DNA from: Nocardioides allogilvus
Lineage (GTDB): Bacteria; Actinomycetota; Actinomycetes; Propionibacteriales; Nocardioidaceae
Assembly: GCF_003047285.1 (NCBI RefSeq)
Contig: NZ_PZYX01000014.1
Coordinates: forward strand, 48,537 to 112,536
Length of the DNA stretch: 64,000 nucleotides
Direction: 5' to 3'
Positions 9,337-17,083 of this stretch are shown here, piece by piece. A program made the position numbers and the translations under genes. Under the pieces are notes generated by a model. The model had not been told where the DNA came from and made no database searches. It worked only from the letters and a program-made list of their open reading frames with translations. Every line of letters starts with the position of its first letter. Within the stretch, counting starts at the first letter, position 1.

Positions 9337-11108
9337 GCGATCTCTTCGAGCCGGTCGATGCCCACGACCGGGACCTGGCGCTGAACGCCCCACCGGTGTT
9401 GGCCGCGGTCAACGCGGCCGGCCTGATCACCGCGGCCGACGTGCACATCGCGACCACCCTGGGCCAGCTCGGCGGCGAGCACGACCAGGACGTCCTGCTC
9501 GCGATCGCACTGACGTCGCGGGCCGTCCGGCACGGCTCGGTGTGCCTGGGTCTCGCCGACGTCGCCACCCAGCTCGGCGACCTCGACCTGGCCTGGCCCG
9601 CCATCGACTCGTGGTCGGCGGCGATCGAGCGGAGCCCGCTGCTGGGCCTCGGTGTGCTGCACTGGGAGCACGGCCTGCTCTACCTCGACCGCTACCACGA
9701 GCAGGAGACCCAGGTCCTCGACGACCTGATGGCCCGGGCCGCATCGACCCCGCCGACGGATCCTGCCCTGCTGGCCGCGTCCTTGGCCCGGGTCTTCCCG
9801 GACGAGGGCTATGCCGAGCAGCGCGCCGCCTGCCTGCACGCAGGCAGTCACTGGACGACGGTCATCACCGGCGGCCCGGGCACCGGCAAGACGACCGCCG
9901 TGGCCGGGCTGCTGGTCGCCCTGCACGAGCAGGCCGAGGCGCGCGGCGAACACCTGCGGATCGCGATGGCGGCCCCGACCGGCAAGGCCGCCGCCCGCCT
10001 GGAGCAGGCCGTGCGCAACAACGCCGGCGACTTCAACGAGACCGACCGGGCCCGGCTGGCGGGGGTCACCGCGATGACCCTGCACCGCCTGCTGCGCCCC
10101 CACCCGGGCAACCGCACCCGCTTCCGCCACCACCGCGGCAACCGGCTCCCCCACGACCTCGTCGTCGTCGACGAGACCTCGATGGTCTCGCTGACCATGA
10201 TGGCGCGGCTGCTCGAAGCCGTGCGCCCCGACGCCCGGCTGGTCTTCGTCGGCGACCCCGACCAGCTCTCCTCGGTCGACGCCGGCGCGGTGCTGACCGA
10301 TCTCGTCCGCGGCTACGACGGTCGCCCGGACACCCCGGTCGCGGCGTTGCGCACCGCCCACCGCTACGGCGAGGAGATCGGTGCACTGGCCGAGGCGCTG
10401 CGCCTCGGTGACGCCGACGCCGCGATCGAGGCGCTCCGCGCTGGCCACGACCAGGTCGAGTGGGTCACCGATCCCGATCCAGCCTCGGCGATCCGCGCGA
10501 CGGCGCTGCCGGCGGCCCTCGCCGTACGCGACGCAGCCGCCGCAGGCGACGGAGCCAAGGCGCTCTCTGCTCTCGACCGCCACCGGTTGCTCTGCGCGCA
10601 CCGCGACGGCCCCTTCGGCGTGCGCCACTGGAACCGGCGGATCGAGCAGTGGCTGACCCAGGAGACCGGTGACCCGCTCTACGAGTCGGCCTACCTCGGG
10701 CGGCCGGTGCTGGTGACCGCCAACGACTACACCCTGGGCATCTACAACGGGGACACCGGCGTCGTCGTCGACACCCCCGCCGGTCGCCGGGTGGCGATCG
10801 AGACGAGCACCGGTGCGCTCGACCTCGCACCGTCGCGGCTCGGCGACGTGGAGACGCTGCACGCCATGACGATCCACAAGAGCCAGGGCAGCCAGGCCGA
10901 CGTCGTGACCGTGCTGCTGCCCGACGAGGAGTCGCGACTGCTCACCCGCGAGCTGTTCTACACCGCCGTCACGCGGGCGCGCAGCAAGGTCCGCGTCATC
11001 GGCTCCGAGTCCGCGGTCCGCGCCGCCATCGGCCGCCAGGCCCAGCGAGCCAGCGGCCTGCGGGCCCGTCTCGCAGATGGAAACACCGGTGCAACACCCC
11101 GCGGCTAG
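9333..11108 (+). CDS. recD: Exodeoxyribonuclease V subunit alpha (RecD)
   Basis: A 591-residue superfamily 1B 5'-3' helicase. Walker A (TGGPGTGKTT) is at about residues 180-189, followed by AAPTGKAAARL, VVDETSMVSL (Walker B) and the C-terminal UvrD-like segment LHAMTIHKSQGSQADVV with YTAVTRAR. The ATG overlaps the recB stop as ATGA, so recCBD is a fully overlapping operon. Together with RecB it forms the dual-motor helicase of RecBCD. Confidence 0.96.
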   Translation: MSDLFEPVDAHDRDLALNAPPVLAAVNAAGLITAADVHIATTLGQLGGEHDQDVLLAIALTSRAVRHGSVCLGLADVATQLGDLDLAWPAIDSWSAAIERSPLLGLGVLHWEHGLLYLDRYHEQETQVLDDLMARAASTPPTDPALLAASLARVFPDEGYAEQRAACLHAGSHWTTVITGGPGTGKTTAVAGLLVALHEQAEARGEHLRIAMAAPTGKAAARLEQAVRNNAGDFNETDRARLAGVTAMTLHRLLRPHPGNRTRFRHHRGNRLPHDLVVVDETSMVSLTMMARLLEAVRPDARLVFVGDPDQLSSVDAGAVLTDLVRGYDGRPDTPVAALRTAHRYGEEIGALAEALRLGDADAAIEALRAGHDQVEWVTDPDPASAIRATALPAALAVRDAAAAGDGAKALSALDRHRLLCAHRDGPFGVRHWNRRIEQWLTQETGDPLYESAYLGRPVLVTANDYTLGIYNGDTGVVVDTPAGRRVAIETSTGALDLAPSRLGDVETLHAMTIHKSQGSQADVVTVLLPDEESRLLTRELFYTAVTRARSKVRVIGSESAVRAAIGRQAQRASGLRARLADGNTGATPRG

Positions 11109-11117
11109 CCTGTCGGG

Positions 11118-11717
11118 GTGCCCTTCCTCCTGAGACTCGCCCTGCCCGACGTGCCCGGCTCGCTGGGGCGCGTCGCGACCGCGATCGGCCAGGCAGGTGG
11201 CGACATCGACGCGATCGAGATTGTCGAGAAGGACGGCGACGGCACCGCGGTCGACGACGTGCTGCTCGAGATGGCGCCGGGCGCCATGCCCGACTCGGTC
11301 GTCTCCGCGTGCAACGCCCTCGAGGGCGTGGAGGTGCTCTGGATCAGCCGGTACGCCGCTGGCGGCAACCTGTTCCTGGACCTCGAGGTGGTCGAGGAGC
11401 TGACCGCCCACCCGACCGAGGCACTCGACCGCGTCATCGACCTGCTCCCGATCACCTTCCGCGTCGACTGGGCGGTGCGCGTCGGTCGCGACGGCGCTGT
11501 CGGGCGCAGCACCGAGGCTGCCCCCGCGGAGATCGCGTGGGTCGACATCCAGCGGCCCTCACGGCTCCCCGACGACGACGTGACGGTGCTGTGCGGCGCA
11601 CCCCTCGGCCCCGACCTGATCGTGCTCGGACGCCGGGGCGGACCCGAGTTCCTGGACTCCGAGCTGGCGCGCCTGGGCCACCTGCTCGGGCTCGCGCGCT
11701 CGATCAACCGCGCCTGA
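11118..11717 (+). CDS. ACT-domain protein (amino-acid-binding regulator-like)
   Basis: A 199-residue protein starting with GTG. Residues 1-75 form a clear ACT domain (FLLRLALPDVPGSLGRVATAIGQ, then GGDIDAIEIVEK), the ligand-binding fold used for amino-acid sensing. The second half has no catalytic motif I recognise; its LPDDDVTVLCGAPLG and final helix match the stand-alone actinobacterial amino-acid-binding ACT proteins. It begins 9 bases after recD and may be read through from it. The role is unknown; sensing an amino acid is an inference from the fold. Confidence 0.75.
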   Translation: MPFLLRLALPDVPGSLGRVATAIGQAGGDIDAIEIVEKDGDGTAVDDVLLEMAPGAMPDSVVSACNALEGVEVLWISRYAAGGNLFLDLEVVEELTAHPTEALDRVIDLLPITFRVDWAVRVGRDGAVGRSTEAAPAEIAWVDIQRPSRLPDDDVTVLCGAPLGPDLIVLGRRGGPEFLDSELARLGHLLGLARSINRA

Positions 11718-11761
11718 TCACCTGCGTCAGCCGCTCGCCGCTCGCCCTTGGCGGTGCAACA

Positions 11762-11791
11762 GCAACCGTTCCGAGCCCCGCGAACGGTTGC
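11762..11791. terminator. Hairpin between convergent genes
   Basis: A perfect 10-bp stem (GCAACCGTTC at 11762-11771 with GAACGGTTGC at 11782-11791) and a 10-base loop, placed between the ACT-domain gene and the convergent reductase. It can serve as a bidirectional terminator. Confidence 0.7.
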
Positions 11792-11834
11792 AAACCCACC
11801 GCCCGAACGTGAGCACGCTCCAGCAGGCGACGCC

Positions 11835-12275
11835 TCAGGCGCGCTCGAGCAGGAACAGCGGGATCTCGCGGTCCGTCTTCTCCTGGTAGGACGCATAGGT
11901 CGGCCAGGTCGCCACGGCGAGCTCCCACCAGTCCGCGCGCTCCGCGCCCTCGAGCAGTCGGGCCGTGTAGGTGTGCTTCTCGGCCTTGTCCTGCACCTCG
12001 ACCTCGGGGTGCGCGACGAAGTTGGCGTACCACTCCGGGTTCTCGGGGGCACCGCCCTTCGAGGCGACCGCGAGGTAGGCGCCGTCGCGCTCCACGCGCA
12101 TCACGGGGTTCTTGCGGAGGTCGCCGCTCTTGCGGCCGACCGAGGTCACGACGACGATCGGGTAGTCGGTCCCGGGGAGGGTGCCGCCCTTCTCGCCGTT
12201 GCTGACCTCGTACTCCTCGACGTTCTTGCGGACCCACTCGGTCGCGCTGGGAACATAGGTTCCGTTGAGTGCCAT
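11835..12275 (-). CDS. Deazaflavin (F420)-dependent nitroreductase-family protein
   Basis: A 146-residue protein of the Ddn/DUF385 family, split-barrel enzymes that use coenzyme F420H2 (some members bind fatty acids or other flavins). Recognisable parts are VVTSVGRKSGDLRKNPVMRVE, YLAVASKGGAPENPEWYANFVAHPEV and the final YQEKTDREIPLFLLER. I choose the ATG at 12275 (MALNGTY); an earlier in-frame start at 12284 adds three residues. It is divergent from menB with a 56-bp shared promoter region. The physiological substrate is unknown; quinone or xenobiotic reduction is usual for the family. Confidence 0.88.
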   Translation of the reverse strand: MALNGTYVPSATEWVRKNVEEYEVSNGEKGGTLPGTDYPIVVVTSVGRKSGDLRKNPVMRVERDGAYLAVASKGGAPENPEWYANFVAHPEVEVQDKAEKHTYTARLLEGAERADWWELAVATWPTYASYQEKTDREIPLFLLERA

Positions 12276-12331
12276 GACCACCACAACACCACCCCGGCCG
12301 GGGCCATTCCGGCCCGACTACGCTCCCGCCC

Positions 12332-13267
12332 ATGAGTGCGATCGAAGGCGTGTCCGAGACGTTCGACCCCGCGGCCTGGGACGACGTCCCCGGTTTCGAG
12401 GACCTGACGGACCTCACCTACCACCGGGCCAAGGCACACGGCACCGTGCGGATCGCCTTCGACCGGCCCGACGTGCTCAACGCGTTCCGCCCGCACACCG
12501 TCGACGAGCTGCTGCGGGTGCTCGACCACGCTCGCCAGTCTGCCGACGTCGGCTGCGTCCTGCTCACGGGCAACGGGCCCAGCGACAAGAACGGCAAGTG
12601 GGCCTTCTGCACCGGCGGCGACCAGCGCATCCGCGGCAAGGCCGGCTACCAGTACGAAACCGACGGCCACACCGACGAGGCGGCGCCGCCCAACCCGATC
12701 GACCGGGCCAAGCTCGCGCGCCTGCACATCCTCGAGTGCCAGCGGCTGATCCGCTTCATGCCCAAGGTCGTCATCTGCGTGGTCCCCGGCTGGGCGGCCG
12801 GCGGCGGCCACAGCCTGCACGTCGTCAGCGACCTGACCCTCGCGAGCCGTGAGCACGCCCGCTTCAAGCAGACCGACGCGGACGTGGGTTCCTTCGACGG
12901 CGGCTACGGATCGGCGTACCTCGCTCGACAGGTCGGGCAGAAGTTCGCCCGCGAGATCTTCTTCCTCGCCGAGGAGTACGACGCGGAGACGATGTTCGCC
13001 ATGGGCGCGGTCAACCGCGTAGTGGACCACGCCGACCTCGAGGCGACCGCGCTGGAGTGGGGGGCGAAGATCAACGGCAAGTCCCCGACCGCCCAGCGGA
13101 TGCTGAAGTACTCCTTCAACCTCCTCGACGACGGCCTGGTCGGACAGCAGCTCTTCGCCGGCGAGGCGACGCGGCTTGCCTACATGACCGACGAGGCGCA
13201 GGAGGGCCGCGACCAGTTCCTGGAGAAGCGCGAGCCCGACTGGTCGCCGTACCCCTGGTACTACTGA
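12332..13267 (+). CDS. menB: 1,4-dihydroxy-2-naphthoyl-CoA synthase (MenB)
   Basis: A 311-residue crotonase-superfamily enzyme that closes the second ring of menaquinone, converting O-succinylbenzoyl-CoA to 1,4-dihydroxy-2-naphthoyl-CoA. The CoA/oxyanion pockets are visible (FDRPDVLNAFRPHTVDELL, FCTGGDQRIRGKAGYQYE, VPGWAAGGGHSLHVV), as is the catalytic region DADVGSFDGGYGSAYLARQVG. The C-terminal WSPYPWYY is MenB-specific. No other men gene is in the window. A sirtuin gene starts one base after the stop, so the pair is probably co-transcribed. Confidence 0.95.
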   Translation: MSAIEGVSETFDPAAWDDVPGFEDLTDLTYHRAKAHGTVRIAFDRPDVLNAFRPHTVDELLRVLDHARQSADVGCVLLTGNGPSDKNGKWAFCTGGDQRIRGKAGYQYETDGHTDEAAPPNPIDRAKLARLHILECQRLIRFMPKVVICVVPGWAAGGGHSLHVVSDLTLASREHARFKQTDADVGSFDGGYGSAYLARQVGQKFAREIFFLAEEYDAETMFAMGAVNRVVDHADLEATALEWGAKINGKSPTAQRMLKYSFNLLDDGLVGQQLFAGEATRLAYMTDEAQEGRDQFLEKREPDWSPYPWYY

Positions 13268-13268
13268 G

Positions 13269-13961
13269 GTGCGGATCGTCGTCCTGACCGGGGCCGGCAT
13301 CTCCGCCGAGAGCGGGCTGGCCACGTTCCGCGACGCCGACGGGCTGTGGGAGGGCCACGACCCGATGACGGTCGCGACCCCCGAGGCCTTCGCGCACGAC
13401 CCGGAGCTCGTGCAGCGGTTCTACGACGAGCGGCGTGCGCTGCTCAGCCAGGTGCAGCCCAACGCCGCCCACGTCGCGCTGGCCCGGCTCGAGGCCGAGC
13501 TCGGCAACGACCTCTACCTCGTCACCCAGAACATCGACGACCTGCACGAGCGCGGGGGTTCACGGCGCGTGCACCACATGCACGGGCGGCTCGCCGCGGC
13601 GTGGTGCACGGCGTGCGACGAGCGCCACGAGTGGACGTCCACGCTCGTCGAGCGGCCACCCTGCCCGTCGTGTGCGTCCAGCACGCTGCGCCCCGACGTC
13701 GTCTGGTTCGGCGAGATGCCCTACGACATGGATGCCATCGACGAGGCGCTGTGGGCCTGCGACCTCTTCGTGTCGATCGGCACCTCCGGCCTCGTCTATC
13801 CCGCCGCCGCCTTCGTGCACTACGCGATCGGCAACGGCAAGCGCACGCTCGAGCTCAACCTCGCCGCCAGCGACACCAGCAGCGACTTCCACGAGTCCCG
13901 GCGCGGACCCGCGACCGAGCTGGTCCCGGCCTGGGTCGACGAGGTGCTCGCCGCGCGCTGA
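13269..13961 (+). CDS. cobB: NAD-dependent protein deacylase (sirtuin, CobB-like)
   Basis: A 230-residue Sir2-family enzyme that removes acyl groups from lysines using NAD. Motifs: LTGAGISAESGLATFRD (NAD binding), TQNIDDLHERGG, catalytic His in HMHG, and a complete zinc site (CTAC and CPSC pairs). FYDERRALL supplies the Tyr and Arg spaced as YxxR that in class III sirtuins bind succinyl or malonyl groups, so desuccinylase activity is likely in addition to deacetylation. It starts at a GTG two bases after menB and ends two bases short of the convergent ATP-grasp gene. Confidence 0.93.
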   Translation: MRIVVLTGAGISAESGLATFRDADGLWEGHDPMTVATPEAFAHDPELVQRFYDERRALLSQVQPNAAHVALARLEAELGNDLYLVTQNIDDLHERGGSRRVHHMHGRLAAAWCTACDERHEWTSTLVERPPCPSCASSTLRPDVVWFGEMPYDMDAIDEALWACDLFVSIGTSGLVYPAAAFVHYAIGNGKRTLELNLAASDTSSDFHESRRGPATELVPAWVDEVLAAR

Positions 13962-13963
13962 CC

Positions 13964-15004
13964 TCAGCCCGTCGCGAGGGTCCGGTTGTCGATCTCCGGG
14001 TAGTGCTGGCGGATGCTCACCTTGCGCTCGAGCTCGCCGATGATCGCCGGCGCGAAGTTGACGCCGTAGAGCGCCTCCGCGCTGCCGAGCCCACCCGGGC
14101 TGAACACGTTGATCTCCATCAGCTTGTCGCCGACGATGTCGAGGCCGACCAGGAACATCCCGTCGCTGACGAGCTTGGGACGCACGACCTCCACGATCGC
14201 GAGCATCTCGTCGGTCATAGCCACCCTCGTCGCCTTCCCGCCGGCAGACATGTTGGAGCGGATGTCGGTCGACTTGTTCGTACGGCGGAAGGCGGCGTAC
14301 TTCCCGTCGAGCATCAGCGGCTGGCCGTTCATCACGAAGACCCGGACGTCGCCGCGGACCGCCTCGGGGAGGTATTCCTGCGCGACGACATAACCGTCGC
14401 GCGAGATCGCCTCGATGATCTGGCTGAGGTTGGGGCCCTCCTTGCGGTCGATCAGGAAGACGCCGGTGCCGCCGGAGCCCTGCAGCGGCTTGAGCACCGC
14501 CTTGCCGCCGAGGTCCTTGATGAAGGCCTGGATCATGTCCCCGTCGCGCGAGATCAGCGTGCGCGGCCGGACGATCTCGGGGAAGTGCTGGAAGTAGGCC
14601 TTGGACAGGGCGTTGGCGAGGCTGGTCGGGTCGTTGACGACCAGGACCCCGCTGGAGGCGATCAGCTGGCCGAAGGCGACCCCCGCGTTGTTGCGCCACG
14701 GATCGCTCTCCGCGTCGTCCGCGGGGTCGTTGCGCAGCATCACGACATCGAACTCCTCGAGCCCGATCAGCTTCGCCGCCTCCGGCTTGCGGACGTCGTC
14801 GAGGTGTCGCTTCAGCGAGCGGTAGGTCTTCGCCTGGCCGGCCCGGGCGCGGGTGCTGAGGGACCCGTCGGGCTCGTAGGCGAAGTCGCCGATCCCCATG
14901 AACCACGCCTCGTGGCCCATCTCCTTGGCGGCGAGGGCCATCCGGTTGGTGGTGTACTCCGCCTTCTCCGTCTCGATGTCGTTGACGACGAACCCGATCA
15001 GCAT
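13964..15004 (-). CDS. ATP-grasp ligase, glutathione synthetase/RimK-like
   Basis: A 346-residue ATP-grasp enzyme resembling glutathione synthetase (GshB). Motifs include KPLQGSGGTGVFLI (ATP-grasp loop), VVAQEYLPEAVRGDVRVFVMNGQ and the metal-binding LMEINVFSPGG. Such enzymes join a carboxylate to an amine through an acyl phosphate. Glutathione itself is not expected in Actinobacteria, which use mycothiol, so a peptide-like product is more likely than GSH. It is the last gene of a three-gene operon; its ATG overlaps the end of the metallopeptidase gene by 7 bases. A longer upstream start is rejected because it would run inside that gene. Confidence 0.85.
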   Translation of the reverse strand: MLIGFVVNDIETEKAEYTTNRMALAAKEMGHEAWFMGIGDFAYEPDGSLSTRARAGQAKTYRSLKRHLDDVRKPEAAKLIGLEEFDVVMLRNDPADDAESDPWRNNAGVAFGQLIASSGVLVVNDPTSLANALSKAYFQHFPEIVRPRTLISRDGDMIQAFIKDLGGKAVLKPLQGSGGTGVFLIDRKEGPNLSQIIEAISRDGYVVAQEYLPEAVRGDVRVFVMNGQPLMLDGKYAAFRRTNKSTDIRSNMSAGGKATRVAMTDEMLAIVEVVRPKLVSDGMFLVGLDIVGDKLMEINVFSPGGLGSAEALYGVNFAPAIIGELERKVSIRQHYPEIDNRTLATG

Positions 15005-16164
15005 GTCGATTCCTCCAGCAGGGCAGTGAGATCGTGGTGGGCGGCCGCCTTCTCCAGGTGGGCGACGGCAGCGGGGTCGTCCAGGTAGCGCGGCAGCAGG
15101 CGAGCCGGCTGCAGCACCTCGCGATCCTGGAGGTCGGCGATGAGCGGCAGGTCGTTGAGCGAGAACTTGCCGAGCCACAGGAGGTCGAGCACGCCGCCGT
15201 CTGCGAGATGGTCGAGCAGCTCGACGAGCCCGCGCAGGTAGATCGCGTCCTTCGTCATCCCGCCCGATCGGTAGATCCGCATGACGGTGGTGAAGGCGCT
15301 GCCCGGCGGGAACCCGTCGGCCACCATCGCCTCCTGGGCCTCCGCGAACGACGCCCCGGCGATCAGCCGGTGCACGGTGATGACCCGGCCGGCGAGCTGT
15401 CGCAGCCGGAAGGCGGTCAGGCCACCGGCGGCGATCTCGGCCAGCACCGCCAGCCCCTCCTGCGTCTCGTCGTAGCCGGCGAGCCCCGCACCGAGCACCT
15501 TGATCGGCTGGTGGGCGCCGTTGACCTGGGTCACGAGGTGCGTGCCCACCTCGTGGTGCAGCAGCGCGGTCGCCCGACGCCGCTGCACCTTCGACTCCGG
15601 GCCGATCAGCAGCGTGTCGCCCGACACCATCACGCCGTTGACGTCGGGACGGATCTCGGCGTGCATCTCGATGTCGGGGTCGACCTCGCGGTAGTGCGCG
15701 ATCTCCGCCTCCGCGAGCGCCAGGAACTCCTCGGCGTCCAGCGCCTCGCCGGGGGCCTCGGTCGAGGTGACGGTGTCGAGGATCGCCTCGGCCTGCTTCC
15801 GGAGGGCGGGTGAGACACCGCCGTACAGCTCGATGCTGAGCTGGAGGAAGTCCTCGGTCCCGCGCGCCTCGAGCATGTCGAGCTGCAGCTCCACCTCGCG
15901 GTGCTTGGCGCGCAGCAGGTGGCCCAGCGTCGGGTCCTCGACCGCCGCGATGTCGATGTCGTCGAGCATGGTGCGCGCGACGTCGGGGTCGGTCTCGAGC
16001 TCGCGATAGGTGAACTCGGGGTCGGGGTCGTCACCCGCGAGGAAGTCTTCCTTGACGTCCTCGGCGTCCATCGGCGTGATGTCGAGCAGGAAGCGGAAGC
16101 TCTGCGACAGCTGCGCCAGCTCGTGGTCGATCGCCTGGTCGGCCGCTGCGATCTCGGCGCTCAT
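14998..16164 (-). CDS. QEGLA-motif (DUF1704) metallopeptidase-like protein
   Basis: A 388-residue member of the family annotated as flavohemoglobin expression-modulating QEGLA-motif protein, related to tyrosine carboxypeptidases (MATCAP/KIAA0895-type). The zinc-peptidase signature HHEVGTH and the following TQEGLAVLAE are both present. The ATG at 16164 (MSAEIAAADQ) overlaps the end of the upstream amidohydrolase-like gene by 4 bases. Together with an amidohydrolase and an ATP-grasp ligase it suggests a small pathway that makes and trims an amide- or peptide-linked metabolite. The original flavohemoglobin link does not define its function. Confidence 0.85.
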   Translation of the reverse strand: MSAEIAAADQAIDHELAQLSQSFRFLLDITPMDAEDVKEDFLAGDDPDPEFTYRELETDPDVARTMLDDIDIAAVEDPTLGHLLRAKHREVELQLDMLEARGTEDFLQLSIELYGGVSPALRKQAEAILDTVTSTEAPGEALDAEEFLALAEAEIAHYREVDPDIEMHAEIRPDVNGVMVSGDTLLIGPESKVQRRRATALLHHEVGTHLVTQVNGAHQPIKVLGAGLAGYDETQEGLAVLAEIAAGGLTAFRLRQLAGRVITVHRLIAGASFAEAQEAMVADGFPPGSAFTTVMRIYRSGGMTKDAIYLRGLVELLDHLADGGVLDLLWLGKFSLNDLPLIADLQDREVLQPARLLPRYLDDPAAVAHLEKAAAHHDLTALLEESTC

Positions 16165-16964
16165 GACAGCTCCTCCAGCGCACGCCCGAGCACCGGCACG
16201 GTCGCGGCCAGGGCCTGCACCGTCTCCGCCAACCGGCCCGCGTCGACCTCGGCAGTCCACTCGTCCATGAAGGTCTTCTTGAACTCCAGGGCCAGGCAGC
16301 AGCCGGTGCCGGGGTAGGTCTCGTGCACCCACGCGGCGAGCGCCCGACCCTCGAAGCGCACGTTCTCGCGTACGTCGACGGGCTCACCACCCACGTCGTG
16401 CGACGCGAGCTCCGTGATGAACGCATCCGCCAACGGTCCGAAGCGGTCGCGATCGAGGCTGCCGGTGCCGACATTGACCTGGGGACTCTCCTCGACCGGG
16501 TCTGGCTCGGCGTCGGGCCCGGCGCGGCGGTGGTTGTAGGAGTGCACGTCGAGCACGACGAACGGACCGCGGGCAGCCACGGTGTCGAGCCGCTCCCCGA
16601 GCCGGGCGTAGAACTCGTCGTACACCTCGAGACTGCGACGGGTCTCGCCCTCGGACATCGCGCCACCAGCCCACACGTCGAGCCCCCAGCAGTCCTCGGG
16701 GGTGCGGTAGACGGCGTCCTCGCGTGGGCGGTTGAGGTCGACCTCGAAACGCGACCTGCTGGTCAGGACCCGGGCCGGCGCGACCGAGGCGATCTCGTCG
16801 GTCTGCGGGTCCTCCTCACGCAGCCGCGCGGCCTCGTCCAGGGCCACTGCCTGCGCGAGCTCGGGACGCAGCTCGTGGCCGGCGTGGACCGAGCAGGCGA
16901 TCACCTGCTGCCCCCAGTCGCCCACGAAGGCGACGCGGTCGGACGGACGTTGCTGGGACGTCAT
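16161..16964 (-). CDS. N-formylglutamate amidohydrolase-like protein
   Basis: A 267-residue protein of the N-formylglutamate deformylase (HutG/FGase) superfamily of zinc amidohydrolases. Visible are CSVHAGHELRPEL (first metal His region), RFEVDLNRPREDAVY and VLDVHSYNHRR (second metal/catalytic region), ending with LALEFKKTFMDEWT. It is the first gene of the operon with the QEGLA peptidase and the ATP-grasp ligase. No histidine-degradation gene is nearby, so a role in histidine catabolism is unlikely; cleavage of an amide in a modified amino acid or peptide is the contextual inference. Confidence 0.82.
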   Translation of the reverse strand: MTSQQRPSDRVAFVGDWGQQVIACSVHAGHELRPELAQAVALDEAARLREEDPQTDEIASVAPARVLTSRSRFEVDLNRPREDAVYRTPEDCWGLDVWAGGAMSEGETRRSLEVYDEFYARLGERLDTVAARGPFVVLDVHSYNHRRAGPDAEPDPVEESPQVNVGTGSLDRDRFGPLADAFITELASHDVGGEPVDVRENVRFEGRALAAWVHETYPGTGCCLALEFKKTFMDEWTAEVDAGRLAETVQALAATVPVLGRALEELS

Positions 16965-17083
16965 GCCTCCTGTCTATACGACGCCCAACAGGTCGAACAC
17001 ACCCCGACGAGGAGTTTGGCCAATCGCCCGACGCGGACACGACGGTGGGCCGGCGACTGCCCCGGGACGCCGCGGAGCCCGGT

